This document shows, in pieces, positions 24,516 to 38,123 of a stretch of 64,000 nt of DNA. The notes beneath the pieces are model-generated. The model worked only from the letters and a program-made list of their open reading frames with translations, did no database searches and was not told where the DNA came from. The translations under genes and the position numbers were made by a program. The stretch lies in the NCBI RefSeq assembly GCF_031179985.1, contig NZ_JAPSHJ010000016.1, forward strand, positions 1-64,000. Direction: 5' to 3'. This DNA comes from Arthrobacter sp. Lineage in GTDB: Bacteria; Actinomycetota; Actinomycetes; Actinomycetales; Micrococcaceae. Numbering within the stretch: position 1 is the stretch's first letter; every line of letters begins with the position of its first letter.

Positions 24516-26705
24516 CTAGAGGACGTCTACGCCGTCGAGCCTCAGCTGTACTGGGTCGTCGTTCCGTTTCGCAGCCGCAGCAGCCCTCGCTGCCCTCATA
24601 GCCTTCGTGGCTTCAGTGGCTTGAGCGTAGGGAATGAACAAAAGGGTCCTGACGTCCGCTTCTGCTTCCCCTGACCCCACACCGGCGGCTGCTCGCCCGG
24701 CAGGTGATGGCACGGCGGCCGCAATCACCAGCGGTGCAGGTCCGGCAGTACGCAGCACTATCCCCAATCTGGCAAGGCGCTGCTCGACGGCGTCGACAAA
24801 GTGGCCCACGGCAGTCCTGCCTCCCGTGATGGAAGCGATGCGGACGGCCGGTGGCAACTGCAGTTCGCGCCGCAACGAGAGCTCCCGTGCTGCGTAACCG
24901 CCGGAGTCCCATCTCAAGAGGGCGCCGACGGCGGCCGCGTCATCGGCTGTGATGACCACCAGCCCGCCCTCAGTTGACGGGCGCACGAGGGCGGCAGCGT
25001 TGAACCACCGGCGAACAGCGTCCTCACCCGCTCGGAGGCTTTCCCGTCGCAGCAAAGAATCCCCGTCCAGCAGCAAGGCGGCGGCGTACCCATTTTCGGC
25101 CACTGGTTCCGCTCCGACCGTGGAAACCACCAGGGCCTTGGCGTCGGGGACCGTGGCCTTGACCTGATCAGCTGACGACGTGATCACCGGAGCTCCGGGA
25201 AAGGCACGCCCCAGTTCCTCCGCCGTCCTCAACACGCCCGTTGCGCCGCGGCGAAGATGCCGCCCGCCACAATGAGTGCATTGCCATTCGGGAGCCGGGG
25301 TGGAGCACCAGCGGCATTGTGGGACAGCAGACGTGCCAGCGGCTCCCGCAATGGCCAACGGCCCCTGGCAGGCTCCGCAACGTGCCTGTTCGCGGCATCG
25401 CTCACACGCCAAGGACGGTGCGTATCCCGTGCGGGCCACCTGCACCAGGACCGGCCCCCGCTGGAGTCCTTCCTTGGCCGCACGCCAGGCGGCACCGGGA
25501 AGACGGGCAATCCTGGCGAGAGGATCGCGCTCTTGCTCGTAGCTGTCCGCCGTGTTCAGGACGCGCGGCACGGTGCGGCGAACCTCCGTACGCCCAGCTT
25601 CCACTGCCCTTGCCCAGCCCGACTCCACCAGTCGCTGGAGTTCCGTACTGCGTGTATGGGCAGCAAAAAGGCAAGCCGCATTCTCCTGGCCTGAGCGCAG
25701 GAGCAGAATTTCCCGCGTGTGGGCATACGGTGAGCGTTGCTCGATGTGGAGGTCATCGCCGTCGTCCCAGCACACCACCAGCCCCAGGTTCTGCACGGGG
25801 GCATAGGCTGCGGAGCGGGTGCCGACCGCCACGTGTGCGGATCCTGTCAGGAGGCGCAGGTAATTGCGGTAGCGCGGCGTCGGCCCGTCTTCGGCGCTCA
25901 GGCGCGCGACGTCTCCGGGTGGCAGCACCTCCAGGAGCGCTGCCTCCACCCGGTCCAGGTCGCGGTAATCCGGAACAACAACCACAGCGTCCCGGCCGGA
26001 GGATCTCACAGCCGCAACAGCTTCCGCCAGCAGTCGCGGCCAGCCTGCAGCTCCAAACCCCTGCAGGGCGCTGAGAACCGCCTTGGGTGTTTCGCCCGCG
26101 GAAAGATGCTGAAGGAACGCCGGCCCGTTGCCATATCTGGCCCAGTTCCCCGAAAGCCGATATCCGGCAACTCCGGATTCCGGGCCCTCAGGACGCTCAA
26201 GGAGCCCAGCGAGCTCCTTTTCGAGCCTGGCCACGCGCGGCGGGATTGCAAGCCTCAGGACATCGCTGACCGTACCGGCATACCTTGCAGCCACACTGCC
26301 GGCAAGTGCGGCCAGCGCAGGGGTCAGGACGGCGACGTCGGAGACAACCTTGTGCAGGGGTACCAGTGAGTGCCCGGCATCCGACCCGGCGACCCGTTCC
26401 AGGAGATACCCGGAGAGGTCCTGCCCGTTGAATTTCACCTTGACGCGAACCCCTGGCTGCGCTGCTTGATGCAGGGTCGCCGGGACGCTGTAGTCGAATG
26501 GCCTGTCCAGATGTGGCAGCGGAGACTCGATAAGGATCCGGGCCACTGGCAACTCCGGGGCAAGATCCGGACCAGCCGGTGATTGACGTTGTGCCAGCGG
26601 GGGAAATCCTTGGAGCAGTGAAGGCTGGACAGGCTCGGGCGGACCCGGTTGTCCACGCATAGCCATGCTTCCGCCTGCGGCGACGTTTCTCCCGACAGTC
26701 GTCAT
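24516..26705 (-). CDS. priA: Primosomal protein N' (PriA) lacking ATPase motifs
   Basis: This 729-residue PriA-family protein acts in replication restart. The N-terminal DNA-binding domain (PLPHLDRPFDYSVP) and eight zinc cysteines (CERC, CGAC, CRWC, CTHC) are intact. The helicase core is degenerate: no GxGKT where Walker A belongs (HLSAGETPKAVL instead), and DEEH is replaced by DDGD. Actinobacterial PriA proteins are known to share this loss. ATG 26705 has GGGGAGG upstream; the open frame continues to 26819 but without a ribosome site. It is last in a long minus-strand gene string. Confidence 0.93.
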   Translation of the reverse strand: MTTVGRNVAAGGSMAMRGQPGPPEPVQPSLLQGFPPLAQRQSPAGPDLAPELPVARILIESPLPHLDRPFDYSVPATLHQAAQPGVRVKVKFNGQDLSGYLLERVAGSDAGHSLVPLHKVVSDVAVLTPALAALAGSVAARYAGTVSDVLRLAIPPRVARLEKELAGLLERPEGPESGVAGYRLSGNWARYGNGPAFLQHLSAGETPKAVLSALQGFGAAGWPRLLAEAVAAVRSSGRDAVVVVPDYRDLDRVEAALLEVLPPGDVARLSAEDGPTPRYRNYLRLLTGSAHVAVGTRSAAYAPVQNLGLVVCWDDGDDLHIEQRSPYAHTREILLLRSGQENAACLFAAHTRSTELQRLVESGWARAVEAGRTEVRRTVPRVLNTADSYEQERDPLARIARLPGAAWRAAKEGLQRGPVLVQVARTGYAPSLACERCREQARCGACQGPLAIAGAAGTSAVPQCRWCSTPAPEWQCTHCGGRHLRRGATGVLRTAEELGRAFPGAPVITSSADQVKATVPDAKALVVSTVGAEPVAENGYAAALLLDGDSLLRRESLRAGEDAVRRWFNAAALVRPSTEGGLVVITADDAAAVGALLRWDSGGYAARELSLRRELQLPPAVRIASITGGRTAVGHFVDAVEQRLARLGIVLRTAGPAPLVIAAAVPSPAGRAAAGVGSGEAEADVRTLLFIPYAQATEATKAMRAARAAAAAKRNDDPVQLRLDGVDVL

Positions 26706-26808
26706 TTCCCTTGCCTCCCCTCGGCATCGCCAGTGTTTCGCCGGTTTGCAGCCCTGCAGTTCTGCACTCCTGAGAGCATTGAGCCTGCGCCGTCTGGATG
26801 GCGGGCCA

Positions 26809-26814
26809 ACTATA
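26809..26814 (-). promoter_or_regulatory. Putative -10 element for priA
   Basis: TATAGT on the minus strand, about 100 nt upstream of the priA start, lies in the 170-bp gap after metK. A weak AATGTC at 17-nt spacing could be the -35. The rest of 26706-26875 shows no gene. Confidence 0.35.
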
Positions 26815-26875
26815 GCCAACCACCAGGCACTGACATTTGCAGGGACATTTCCGGGAGGTGAGGCCCGGGAGGAGG

Positions 26876-28108
26876 TCAGGCGTTGAAGAAGGCCTTCAGT
26901 TCCTCGACTCGGTCAAGCCGCTCCCAGGTGAAGTCAGGGTCATCCCGCCCGAAGTGGCCGTGAGCAGCCGTCTTGGCGTAAATGGGGCGCTTCAGGTCAA
27001 GGGCATCGATGATGGCCCGCGGGCGGAGGTCGAAGATCTCGGCGATAGCTTCGCTGATCCGCGCCGGGTCCACCGTTTCGGTCCCGAAAGTTTCTACATA
27101 AGTACCCACGGGCCGTGCCTGGCCGATTGCGTAAGCGATCTGGATTTCCGCACGCTTAGCAAGGCCTGCCGCAACAACATTCTTCGCGACCCAGCGCATG
27201 GCATAGGCAGCGGACCGGTCAACCTTTGAGGGGTCTTTGCCGCTGAAGGCGCCGCCGCCGTGGCGGGCCATTCCCCCGTACGTGTCCACGATGATCTTGC
27301 GGCCAGTCAGGCCGGCGTCGCCTACCGGGCCGCCGATGACGAAGGCACCTGCGGGGTTCAGGATGTTGACCGTACGCGAAATATCAAGGTTTGCCGTCGC
27401 CAGGACGGGATTTATGACGTACTCAACCAGATCGGCCCGAAGCTGCTCAAGGCTTGCGCCCTCAGCGTGCTGGCTGGAAATCACGATGGTTTCCACTGAG
27501 ACCGGGCGGTCGCCGTCGTAGCCGATGGTGGCCTGCGTTTTTCCGTCCGGACGAAGATAGGCGAGCTGGCCATTCTTGCGTACTTCCGTCAGCCGTTCCG
27601 AGAGACGGTGGGCAATCCAGATGGGAACCGGCATGTACGAAGGCGTTTCATCGCTGGCATAGCCGAACATCAGGCCCTGGTCGCCTGCGCCTTGGAGATC
27701 GTAGTCGTCCGCCTGGCGGCCTTCGCGGGCTTCCAATGAATTGAAAACCCCACCCGCGATGTCGTTGGACTGTTGGCCGATCGATACTGACACACCGCAA
27801 CGGGCGCCGTCGAAACCATTGGCGGATGAGTCGTAGCCGATGCCAAGGATGGTCTCGCGGACAAGCTGCGGGATTTCAACGTACGCGTCAGTCGTGACTT
27901 CACCGGCCACGTGGACCAGGCCGGTAGTAGCCATCGTCTCTACCGCTACCCGAGACTCCGGGTCCGCAGCCAGCAGCGCATCGAGGATCGCATCACTGAT
28001 CTGGTCGCAGATCTTGTCGGGATGTCCTTCAGTCACCGATTCAGAGGTGAAGAGGCGCAAGGGCGAAGGCGCAGGGTGGGATCCGGGAAGGTGCAGCGGT
28101 AAAGTCAC
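26876..28108 (-). CDS. metK: S-adenosylmethionine synthetase
   Basis: This 410-residue enzyme makes SAM from methionine and ATP. Family signatures are present: [13 protein letters not shown] at the N-terminus, [12 protein letters not shown], and the glycine-rich [16 protein letters not shown] phosphate loop. The start is GTG with an AAGGTAG site. It lies 121 bp after coaBC on the same strand, in the conserved actinobacterial order rpoZ-coaBC-metK-priA. No SAM riboswitch was recognised upstream. Confidence 0.97.
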   Translation of the reverse strand: MTLPLHLPGSHPAPSPLRLFTSESVTEGHPDKICDQISDAILDALLAADPESRVAVETMATTGLVHVAGEVTTDAYVEIPQLVRETILGIGYDSSANGFDGARCGVSVSIGQQSNDIAGGVFNSLEAREGRQADDYDLQGAGDQGLMFGYASDETPSYMPVPIWIAHRLSERLTEVRKNGQLAYLRPDGKTQATIGYDGDRPVSVETIVISSQHAEGASLEQLRADLVEYVINPVLATANLDISRTVNILNPAGAFVIGGPVGDAGLTGRKIIVDTYGGMARHGGGAFSGKDPSKVDRSAAYAMRWVAKNVVAAGLAKRAEIQIAYAIGQARPVGTYVETFGTETVDPARISEAIAEIFDLRPRAIIDALDLKRPIYAKTAAHGHFGRDDPDFTWERLDRVEELKAFFNA

Positions 28109-28229
28109 TCAACTACCTTACTTGTTGGGATGCGGATGGCTGGTGACATGTTTCCCCAGACTAAGGAGAACATGGGACTAAGGCGACCAAGGCACTTGGA
28201 GAACATCGACTGGCCGCACACGGACAAGC

Positions 28230-29507
28230 CTAGGCTCGCGGATAAACCCTGCTCAGTTCAGTACTGATCCGGTCAATCACGGCGGAAGCGACGTCTGCCT
28301 TCGAACCGGATGCAGATTGGGGCTCCGAGCCGGCACGGGAGAGGATAACCACTGAATTGTGCTCCCGGCCGAAGACCTTGCCTTCTCCGACGTGGTTGAC
28401 GATCAGCAGGTCACACCCCTTGCGTTGAAGCTTGGCGTTGGCATACTCAAGGACGTCGCCGTCGGCGTCACCCGTTTCCGCGGCAAACCCCACGATCAGC
28501 TGGCTGCGGGAAGAACTGTTCCTGACCTCAACGACCTCTTTGAGGATGTCCGGATTTCGCACCAGGGTAATCACTGGGTCCTCGGTGTCGTCCCGCTTCT
28601 TGATTTTGGTCTCAGAGACTGCGGAAGGGCGGAAGTCCGCCACTGCCGCAGACATGATCACGACGTCGGAACCCGCCGCCTCCCGGAGGACTGCTTCGCG
28701 CAACTGCAGCGCCGTCTCCACCTCCACCAACTCAACACCGGGAGGCGGTGGAACATCCATGTGCGCGGCGATCAGCCGGACAGTCGCTCCTGCGTTGAGC
28801 GCTGCGACGGCCAGAGCCACTCCCTGCTTTCCCGAGGAGCGGTTGCCGAGGAACCGGACGGGGTCCAGCGGTTCCCGGGTTCCCCCGGCGCTGATGGTTA
28901 CGGTTCGCCCGGCTAACGGCAATACGTCGGATTCTGAAAGCCCCGCCGGGGAGACCGGCTGCCCCTCAGCCCCCTCGGCCAGGGACTGCGTAAGCGCCAT
29001 GGCTGCTTCGAAGATGGCCTGCGGCTCCGGCAGGCGGCCGGGCCCGGAGTCAGTCCCCGTCAGCCTTCCGCTTGCCGGTTCCAGCACAGTAACTCCACGG
29101 GAACGAAGTGTTTCAACATTCGCCTGCGTAGCCGCATGCTGCCACATCTCGGTGTGCATGGCAGGAGCCATCAGGACGGGTCCGCTTGCCATGAGCAGGG
29201 TGTTGGTGAGGAGATCGTTGGCAATGCCATGGGCTGCCCGCGCCAGAAGGTCCGCGGTGGCCGGAGCGACCACTATCAGGTCAGCCTCGTGTCCGAGACG
29301 AACGTGGTTGACGCTGGGGACGTCGTCGAACACGCTGTTGCTGACCGGGTTTCCCGAGAGCGCTTCCCACGTTGCCACGCCGACGAAACGGCTGGCGGCT
29401 TCGGTGGGGACAACAGTGACATTGTGGCCGGCTTCAGTAAAAAGCCGGAGGAGCGATGCCACCTTATAGGCGGCAATCCCTCCCCCGACTCCGAGGACTA
29501 TGCGCAC
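28230..29507 (-). CDS. coaBC: Bifunctional phosphopantothenoylcysteine decarboxylase/synthetase
   Basis: This 425-residue fusion carries two steps of coenzyme A synthesis. The N-terminal CoaC flavoprotein part has GVGGGIAAYK, the PxMNxxMW-like PAMHTEMW and active-site histidine NHVRLGHEAD. The C-terminal CoaB part has ISAGGTREPLDPVRFLGN, KIKK and the AAVADFRP segment. The start is GTG, 31 nt after the rpoZ stop. It is in the pyr-gmk-rpoZ-coaBC gene string. Confidence 0.95.
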   Translation of the reverse strand: MRIVLGVGGGIAAYKVASLLRLFTEAGHNVTVVPTEAASRFVGVATWEALSGNPVSNSVFDDVPSVNHVRLGHEADLIVVAPATADLLARAAHGIANDLLTNTLLMASGPVLMAPAMHTEMWQHAATQANVETLRSRGVTVLEPASGRLTGTDSGPGRLPEPQAIFEAAMALTQSLAEGAEGQPVSPAGLSESDVLPLAGRTVTISAGGTREPLDPVRFLGNRSSGKQGVALAVAALNAGATVRLIAAHMDVPPPPGVELVEVETALQLREAVLREAAGSDVVIMSAAVADFRPSAVSETKIKKRDDTEDPVITLVRNPDILKEVVEVRNSSSRSQLIVGFAAETGDADGDVLEYANAKLQRKGCDLLIVNHVGEGKVFGREHNSVVILSRAGSEPQSASGSKADVASAVIDRISTELSRVYPRA

Positions 29508-29538
29508 GTGACCTCCGTCAACAGGCAGTCTTTAGGTT

Positions 29539-29799
29539 CTACTCTGCAGGTTCGATCGGCGAGGAAACCAGTTTGCCTTCGTTGATTTCACGCAGGGCGA
29601 TTGAGAGTGACTTCTCGTTCAGCTTGGTGTCGACCAGGGGGCCGACGTACTCGAACAGGCCCTCGTGAAGCTGGGCGTAGTAAGCGTTGATCTGACGTGC
29701 ACGCTTGGCACCGAAGATCACCAGGCCGTACTTGGAATCAGCAGCCTCCAGCAGCGAATCGATCGGCGGGTTGATGATGCCTTCAAGGTTCGTGGACAC
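29539..29799 (-). CDS. rpoZ: RNA polymerase omega subunit
   Basis: This 86-residue omega subunit stabilises assembly of RNA polymerase by clasping the beta' C-terminus. The core [17 protein letters not shown] (KRARQIN motif) and [10 protein letters not shown] are characteristic. GTG start. It lies 39 nt after the mihF-gmk gene and before coaBC, the usual actinobacterial order. Confidence 0.95.
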   Translation of the reverse strand: MSTNLEGIINPPIDSLLEAADSKYGLVIFGAKRARQINAYYAQLHEGLFEYVGPLVDTKLNEKSLSIALREINEGKLVSSPIEPAE

Positions 29800-29838
29800 G
29801 AATTCTCCAAATTCTAACGGGCTGACTTTTCCCGGCGC

Positions 29839-30759
29839 CTAACGCGGGTTCGGGACCAGCCCCATGAGTGAAACAAGCTCGTCCGCTGCCCGTCGAACGT
29901 CATCATTGATGACGGTGTGATCGAACTCCGGTTCAGCGGCAAGTTCTAGTTTAGCGGTTTCCAGCCTTTGCTGCTGTTCGTCCGCTGTTTCGGTGCCGCG
30001 TCCCACGAGCCTGCGCACCATTTCCTCCCAGCTGGGAGGAGCAAGGAAGACGAATTTGGCGTCGGGAACGGCCTGCTTTACCTGCCGGGCTCCCTGCAGA
30101 TCGATCTCCAGGAGAACCGAGCGCCCGTCGGCGATAGCTGCTTCAACAGTGCTGCGCAGAGTCCCATAGCGGTTCTGTCCGTGCACTACTGCCCACTCCA
30201 GGAGTTCCCCGGCCTCGATCAGGGCGTCAAACTCTTCCGGGGACTTGAAGAAGTAGTGAACGCCGTCCTGCTCGCCTGGCCGGGGCGGGCGGGTGGTTGC
30301 CGAGACTGAGAGCCACACGTTGGGGTAGTTGTCCCGGATGTAGGTGGATACGGTGCCTTTGCCAACAGCAGTGGGGCCTGCGAGGACTGTCAGTCCGGGA
30401 TTCTTGCTCACGTATTCCTTTGAGGCGGTATGCGGATGGATCTGTTTCTCGTTCGTAAAATCTACCAGCGCCTCGCGCTGGCGGGTTCCCAGGCCCTTCA
30501 CCCTTCTCGAGGCAGCAATCCCCAATTGCTCCAGTAGGTTGCGCGCCGTTGCTGCACCAACGCCAGGCAGGGATCCCAGGAGTTCGGTGACCCTCATCCT
30601 TGCGATCGCGTCGTCCTGGGTTGCTGCATTCAGGAGCTCATTGAGGGAAAGAGTTCCGGCCTTCAGTTGCTCCTTAGCGGCGGCGCGTGCGGCCCGGGCG
30701 GCGGCTGCCTTGTTCAGGGCCGCCACCCGTTCCTGGTGCGTCAGTGCCGGCAAACCCAT
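29839..30759 (-). CDS. gmk: Fused integration host factor (mIHF) and guanylate kinase
   Basis: This 306-residue protein joins two normally separate neighbours. Residues 1-105 match the actinobacterial integration host factor, a nucleoid protein with a helix-two-turn-helix (LLGSLPGVGAATARNLLEQL). From about residue 120, a full guanylate kinase follows with P-loop GPTAVGKGT (128-136), GMP-binding SATTRPPRPGE and EIDLQGARQV, and converts GMP to GDP. No stop, start or ribosome site lies between the parts. Its ATG overlaps the pyrF stop by one base. The fusion may place a kinase on the nucleoid; that is speculation. Confidence 0.93.
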   Translation of the reverse strand: MGLPALTHQERVAALNKAAAARAARAAAKEQLKAGTLSLNELLNAATQDDAIARMRVTELLGSLPGVGAATARNLLEQLGIAASRRVKGLGTRQREALVDFTNEKQIHPHTASKEYVSKNPGLTVLAGPTAVGKGTVSTYIRDNYPNVWLSVSATTRPPRPGEQDGVHYFFKSPEEFDALIEAGELLEWAVVHGQNRYGTLRSTVEAAIADGRSVLLEIDLQGARQVKQAVPDAKFVFLAPPSWEEMVRRLVGRGTETADEQQQRLETAKLELAAEPEFDHTVINDDVRRAADELVSLMGLVPNPR

Positions 30760-31617
30760 CAGGCGGCCCGCAGGCCTTCAAGGGTGGCAAGCGCTGCGTC
30801 GCGAAGGGACGTGAGCCCCGGGCCAGCTTTCAAAATGTCCCTGCTGGATGTCCCGAGGACCTGCCCGTACGCCGGTCCGAACGTTCGGCGAAGGTCAGCT
30901 GGAGTGGCACCCTGGGCACCGAGACCGGGAGCCAGAATGGGGCCCCGGACCGAGGCGAGGTCCAGGTTGAGACTGGACAGGGCGTTGCCCACTGTTGCGC
31001 CCACAACAAGGCCCACTGAGCCCAAGGTCCCCCCATAGCGGATGTTCTCCCCCGACGCGGCCTCTACAATGCGTCGGGCGACGGAATCGTCACCCCCCAC
31101 GTGCTGGACGGATGCGCCTTCAGGATTGGAGGTCAGCGCCAGGACAAAGACGCCGCGCCCATGCTCGGCCGCGAGGTCCAGGGCCGGCCGCAAAGACTCA
31201 AAGCCGAGGTAAGGGCTGAGGGTCACCGAGTCCGCCGCAAGCGACGAACCGTCCCGCAGCCAGGCATCGGCGTATGCAGCCATGGTGGATCCGATGTCAC
31301 CGCGCTTGGCGTCGGCGATGGTGAGCACGCCCTCGTCCCGTGCCACGGCAAGAATTTCCTCCAGCACGGCCATACCGGCCGAACCATGGCGCTCGTAGAG
31401 CGCCACCTGCGGCTTGACCGCGGCGGCGAGCGAACCGACCGCCTCCAAAGCCGTCAGCGAAAACCGCCGCAGGCCGGCGGCGTCGTCGTCCAATCCCCAG
31501 TCCTTGAGGAGCGCAGGGTGTGGATCAATGCCAACGCAGAGTGGACCGCGCTCGGCCATGGCCTTGCCCAGCCGGGAGCCAAAGGACTCCCGGCGGGCCG
31601 TGGCTGGTGCCTCAGGC

Positions 31618-31625
<8 letters not shown>
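30759..31625 (-). CDS. pyrF: Orotidine 5'-phosphate decarboxylase
   Basis: This 288-residue enzyme makes UMP from OMP, the last step of the pathway. It is the longer type-2 form found in actinobacteria, with the catalytic [15 protein letters not shown] segment, [12 protein letters not shown] near the N-terminus, and [11 protein letters not shown] as the phosphate site. ATG 31625 overlaps the end of carB by 8 nt; an upstream extension would overlap carB further and lacks family sequence. Coupled to gmk at its 3' end. Confidence 0.95.
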
Positions 31626-34946
<3,321 letters not shown>

Positions 34947-34947
<1 letters not shown>

Positions 34948-36260
34948 TACTTGTTGTCCTCAGTCTTGTTTTCGTTAACGTTCTGGGCGTCGCCTGCGGC
35001 GGGGTCTTCGGATTCCGTTGCCTCTGGTCCCTCAGAAAGGTTGGCCGTTTGGCCGTCCCGCTGGCCGGCCATCAGTTCGATGAAACGGTCAAACAGGTAT
35101 GCGGCGTCGTGCGGACCGGCGGCCGCTTCGGGGTGGTACTGGACCGAAAACGCCGGAATGTCCAGGCATGCAAGGCCCTCGACGACGTCGTCGTTGAGGC
35201 TTACGTGGCTGACCTCAACACGCCCGTAACGCTCCTCCGGAGCCAGGGTGGCTCCGTCCAGGGGTGCATCAACGGCGAAGCCGTGGTTCTGGGACGTGAT
35301 CTCGACCTTGCCGGTGCGGCGGTCCATCACAGGCTGGTTGATGCCGCGGTGGCCGTAACGGAGTTTGTAAGTGCCAAAGCCGAGGGCCCGGCCCAGGATC
35401 TGGTTGCCGAAGCAGATGCCGAAGTAGGGAAGCTTTTCATCCAGGACAGAACGCAGCAGTTTGACCTGGTTGTCGGCTGTCGCGGGGTCGCCGGGACCGT
35501 TGGACATAAAGAATCCGTCCGGGCTGACTGCATTGACTTCCTCGATGGTTGCCGTGGCAGGCAAAACATGGACGCGTACTCCGCGTTCCGCGAACCGCTT
35601 GGGAGTCATGGCCTTGATGCCAAGATCGATGGCGGCAATGCTGAATCGCACATCGCCTTCCCACCCGTGATCCTTGGGCTCCACGACGTAGGCTTCCTCA
35701 ACGCTGACCTCTTCGGCCAGGCGTGCTCCCTCCATGGGAGCACTCGCCAGCACCTGGTCCAGGAGCTCCTTGTCCGTGGCCGCGGCGGCGTCGCCGGAGA
35801 AGATGCCGGCGCGCATGGTCTTGTGTTCGCGCAGGTGGCGGGTGATGGCACGCGTGTCCACACCCTGGATTCCGACGATGCCCTGCTCGATGAGTTCCTC
35901 GTCAAGGGAGCGCTCAGAGCGCCAGTTGGAGGGACGTCGGGCCGCGTCGCGCACAATGTAACCGGCCACCCAAATCCGGCGGGACTCGGCGTCGTCGCTG
36001 TTCACGCCGGTATTGCCGATGTGCGGCGCTGTCTGCACCACAAGCTGGCGTGCGTAAGACGGATCAGTGATGGTCTCCTGGTAGCCCGTCATGCCCGTGG
36101 CGAAGACGGCCTCGCCGAGCGCGGTGCCCTGGGCGCCATAGCTGCTGCCGCGGAAGATCCGTCCATCCTCCAGTACCAGGGCGGCACCGGTGGCCTTCGA
36201 AATCGCTTCTGTGTTTGTCACTTCTGTAGCCGTCACGTCTTTACTTTCCACTATCGGCAT
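34947..36260 (-). CDS. carA: Carbamoyl-phosphate synthase small subunit
   Basis: This 437-residue glutamine amidotransferase supplies ammonia to CarB. The N-terminal CPSase domain ([20 protein letters not shown]) is followed by a class I GATase. The nucleophile Cys is in [16 protein letters not shown] and His/Glu in [13 protein letters not shown]-terminal acidic tail of about 40 residues is unusual but harmless-looking. ATG 36260 overlaps the preceding gene by 20 nt; a GTG at 36236 is an alternative. Confidence 0.96.
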
Positions 36261-36759
36261 CTGCCTGGGGGCCTGCCGGGATTAATTCTTGAAATACCTT
36301 GAGGAGCGCTGTCTTATCTTCAGCGCGCCGGGTTCGGAACCCGGTGTCCAGTTCGTGGTCACCCAGCGTCCAGCTGATGACGAGCAGTCCGTCCTTTTCA
36401 ACGAATTTGCCTGCCATCCCGTTGTCGAGCCGGATACCGGTGAGATTGCCGGCGGGGATAAAAAGGGGGTCGGCCCCGCTCCGCTCGAAAAGCGCGCCCT
36501 CAGGGTGCGCCTGCAGGACGGCGTTGGTTCGGATTCCCAACCCATGGACCGCGATGCGGTCCAGCCAGTCGCCGGCCGTTGTGGTGGTTACGTATTGGCC
36601 GTCGGCTTTGGTGATTGCGGGGTCCAGCCGGGCAGGGACGGCGGGCAAAGGTTCGACGTCGGCCTGCCGGCGACGGCGGTTCCGCCAGCCGATTCCGATC
36701 ATCACGAAGATGACGGCCGCGACCGCGAGCATCCCGATTCCGGGCAGTATTTTGTCCAT
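36241..36759 (-). CDS. Membrane-anchored PH-like protein of the pyr operon
   Basis: This 172-residue protein has one N-terminal membrane helix ([17 protein letters not shown]), a basic stop-transfer (RNRRRRQ) and a cytoplasmic beta-rich domain (about 65-155) resembling a PH-like fold. It sits between pyrC and carA with overlapping start and stop codons, so it is made with the pyrimidine enzymes. From memory the same slot is occupied in related actinobacteria. No catalytic motif is present. It could tether or tune the pathway; function unknown. Confidence 0.8.
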   Translation of the reverse strand: MDKILPGIGMLAVAAVIFVMIGIGWRNRRRRQADVEPLPAVPARLDPAITKADGQYVTTTTAGDWLDRIAVHGLGIRTNAVLQAHPEGALFERSGADPLFIPAGNLTGIRLDNGMAGKFVEKDGLLVISWTLGDHELDTGFRTRRAEDKTALLKVFQELIPAGPQADADSGK

Positions 36760-38123
36760 CAGAGGCCGCTCACCGGACCAGCGGCCGGTACCGCCTGCTG
36801 CACAGCGGCAGTGTTGCGGTAGGGCGTGTTCAGCTTGCCCTCGAGAACCGTGGGATGGCCCTTGAAGAACGTTGCCACCACTTTGCCCGGCAGTTCCCTG
36901 CCGGCAAAAGGAGAATTGCGTCCCATGGTGGCCATGGTGGAGGGGTCAACTGTCCACCGCGCGGCGGGGTCCACCAGAATGATGTTTGCTGGTTCGCCTG
37001 TTTCGAGCGGCCGGCCCTGATCTGCCAGCCGGCCGATGACCGCAGGAGCCGCGGAGGTGACCCTGGCGAAATCGGACCACGACATCAGCCCGGTTTCAAT
37101 CATGGTCTGCTGCACCACGGAGAGGGCAGTTTCCAGGCCCGTCATGCCCATCGCAGCCTGCGCCCATTCGCATTCCTTGTGTTCGCTGGGGTGCGGGGCG
37201 TGGTCTGTGCCCACGACGTCGATGGTTCCGTCAGCAAGGGCGGCACGCAGGGCCTGGACGTCGGCGTCAGTGCGCAACGGCGGGTTCACCTTGTACACAG
37301 GATCGTAGCTGCGGACCAGCTCGTCCGTCAGCAGAAGGTGGTGCGGGGTGACTTCGGCCGTGACGTTGATGCCGCGAGCCTTCGCCCAGCGGATGATCTC
37401 AACGGACCCTGCCGTGGAGACGTGGCAGACGTGGAGCCGGGATCCGACGTGCTGGGTCAGCAGCACATCGCGGGCAATGATGCTTTCCTCGGCAACGGCC
37501 GGCCATCCTGCCAATCCCAGGACCGCGGAGACGTCGCCTTCATTCATCTGCGCGCCCTCGGTGAGCCGGGGTTCCTGCGCGTGCTGGGCCACGACGCCGT
37601 CGAACGCTTTGACGTATTCCAGAGCGCGGCGCATCAGCACGGGATCGTGGACGCAGAGGCCGTCGTCGGAGAACATACGCACCTGCGCACGGGAGTCAGC
37701 CATGGCGCCCAGCTCAGCGAGCTGCTGGCCGGCGAGTCCGACGGTGACGGCTCCTACGGGACGGACGTCCACCCAACCCGCGGTCTGGCCAAGGCTGTGA
37801 ACCTGCTCCACCACTCCTGCGGTGTCTGCCACGGGGGTGCTGTTGGCCATGGCGTGCACGGCGGTGAAGCCGCCCAACGCCGCAGCCCGGGTTCCTGTTT
37901 CCACTGTTTCCGCATCCTCGCGGCCCGGTTCCCGCAGGTGGGTGTGGACATCCACCATGCCGGGCAATGCCACCAGGCCCTCGCCCTCAATGACGGTGGC
38001 ACCATCTGCGTTGATGTTGACACCCCGGTCCACGATGAAGCCGTCCTGGATAAGGAGGTCTTCCTTGGCACCATCGAGAATTGCGGCACCCCGGATGAGG
38101 TATGCGCCGTTGTTGTTGGCCAT
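36759..38123 (-). CDS. pyrC: Dihydroorotase
   Basis: This 454-residue zinc amidohydrolase closes carbamoyl aspartate to dihydroorotate. Metal ligands are visible in DVHTHLREPG (His60, His62), HAQEP, HVCHVST and GTDHAPHPSEHK. The catalytic Asp is in GTDHAP. This is the longer class I type. It overlaps pyrB by one base (TGATG) and is followed directly by the PH-like membrane gene. Confidence 0.96.
   Translation of the reverse strand: MANNNGAYLIRGAAILDGAKEDLLIQDGFIVDRGVNINADGATVIEGEGLVALPGMVDVHTHLREPGREDAETVETGTRAAALGGFTAVHAMANSTPVADTAGVVEQVHSLGQTAGWVDVRPVGAVTVGLAGQQLAELGAMADSRAQVRMFSDDGLCVHDPVLMRRALEYVKAFDGVVAQHAQEPRLTEGAQMNEGDVSAVLGLAGWPAVAEESIIARDVLLTQHVGSRLHVCHVSTAGSVEIIRWAKARGINVTAEVTPHHLLLTDELVRSYDPVYKVNPPLRTDADVQALRAALADGTIDVVGTDHAPHPSEHKECEWAQAAMGMTGLETALSVVQQTMIETGLMSWSDFARVTSAAPAVIGRLADQGRPLETGEPANIILVDPAARWTVDPSTMATMGRNSPFAGRELPGKVVATFFKGHPTVLEGKLNTPYRNTAAVQQAVPAAGPVSGL

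Noticed and set aside
28109..28229. Possible SAM riboswitch upstream of metK
   Set aside because: No conserved SAM-I or SAM-IV core or convincing multi-stem structure could be seen in the 121 bp.
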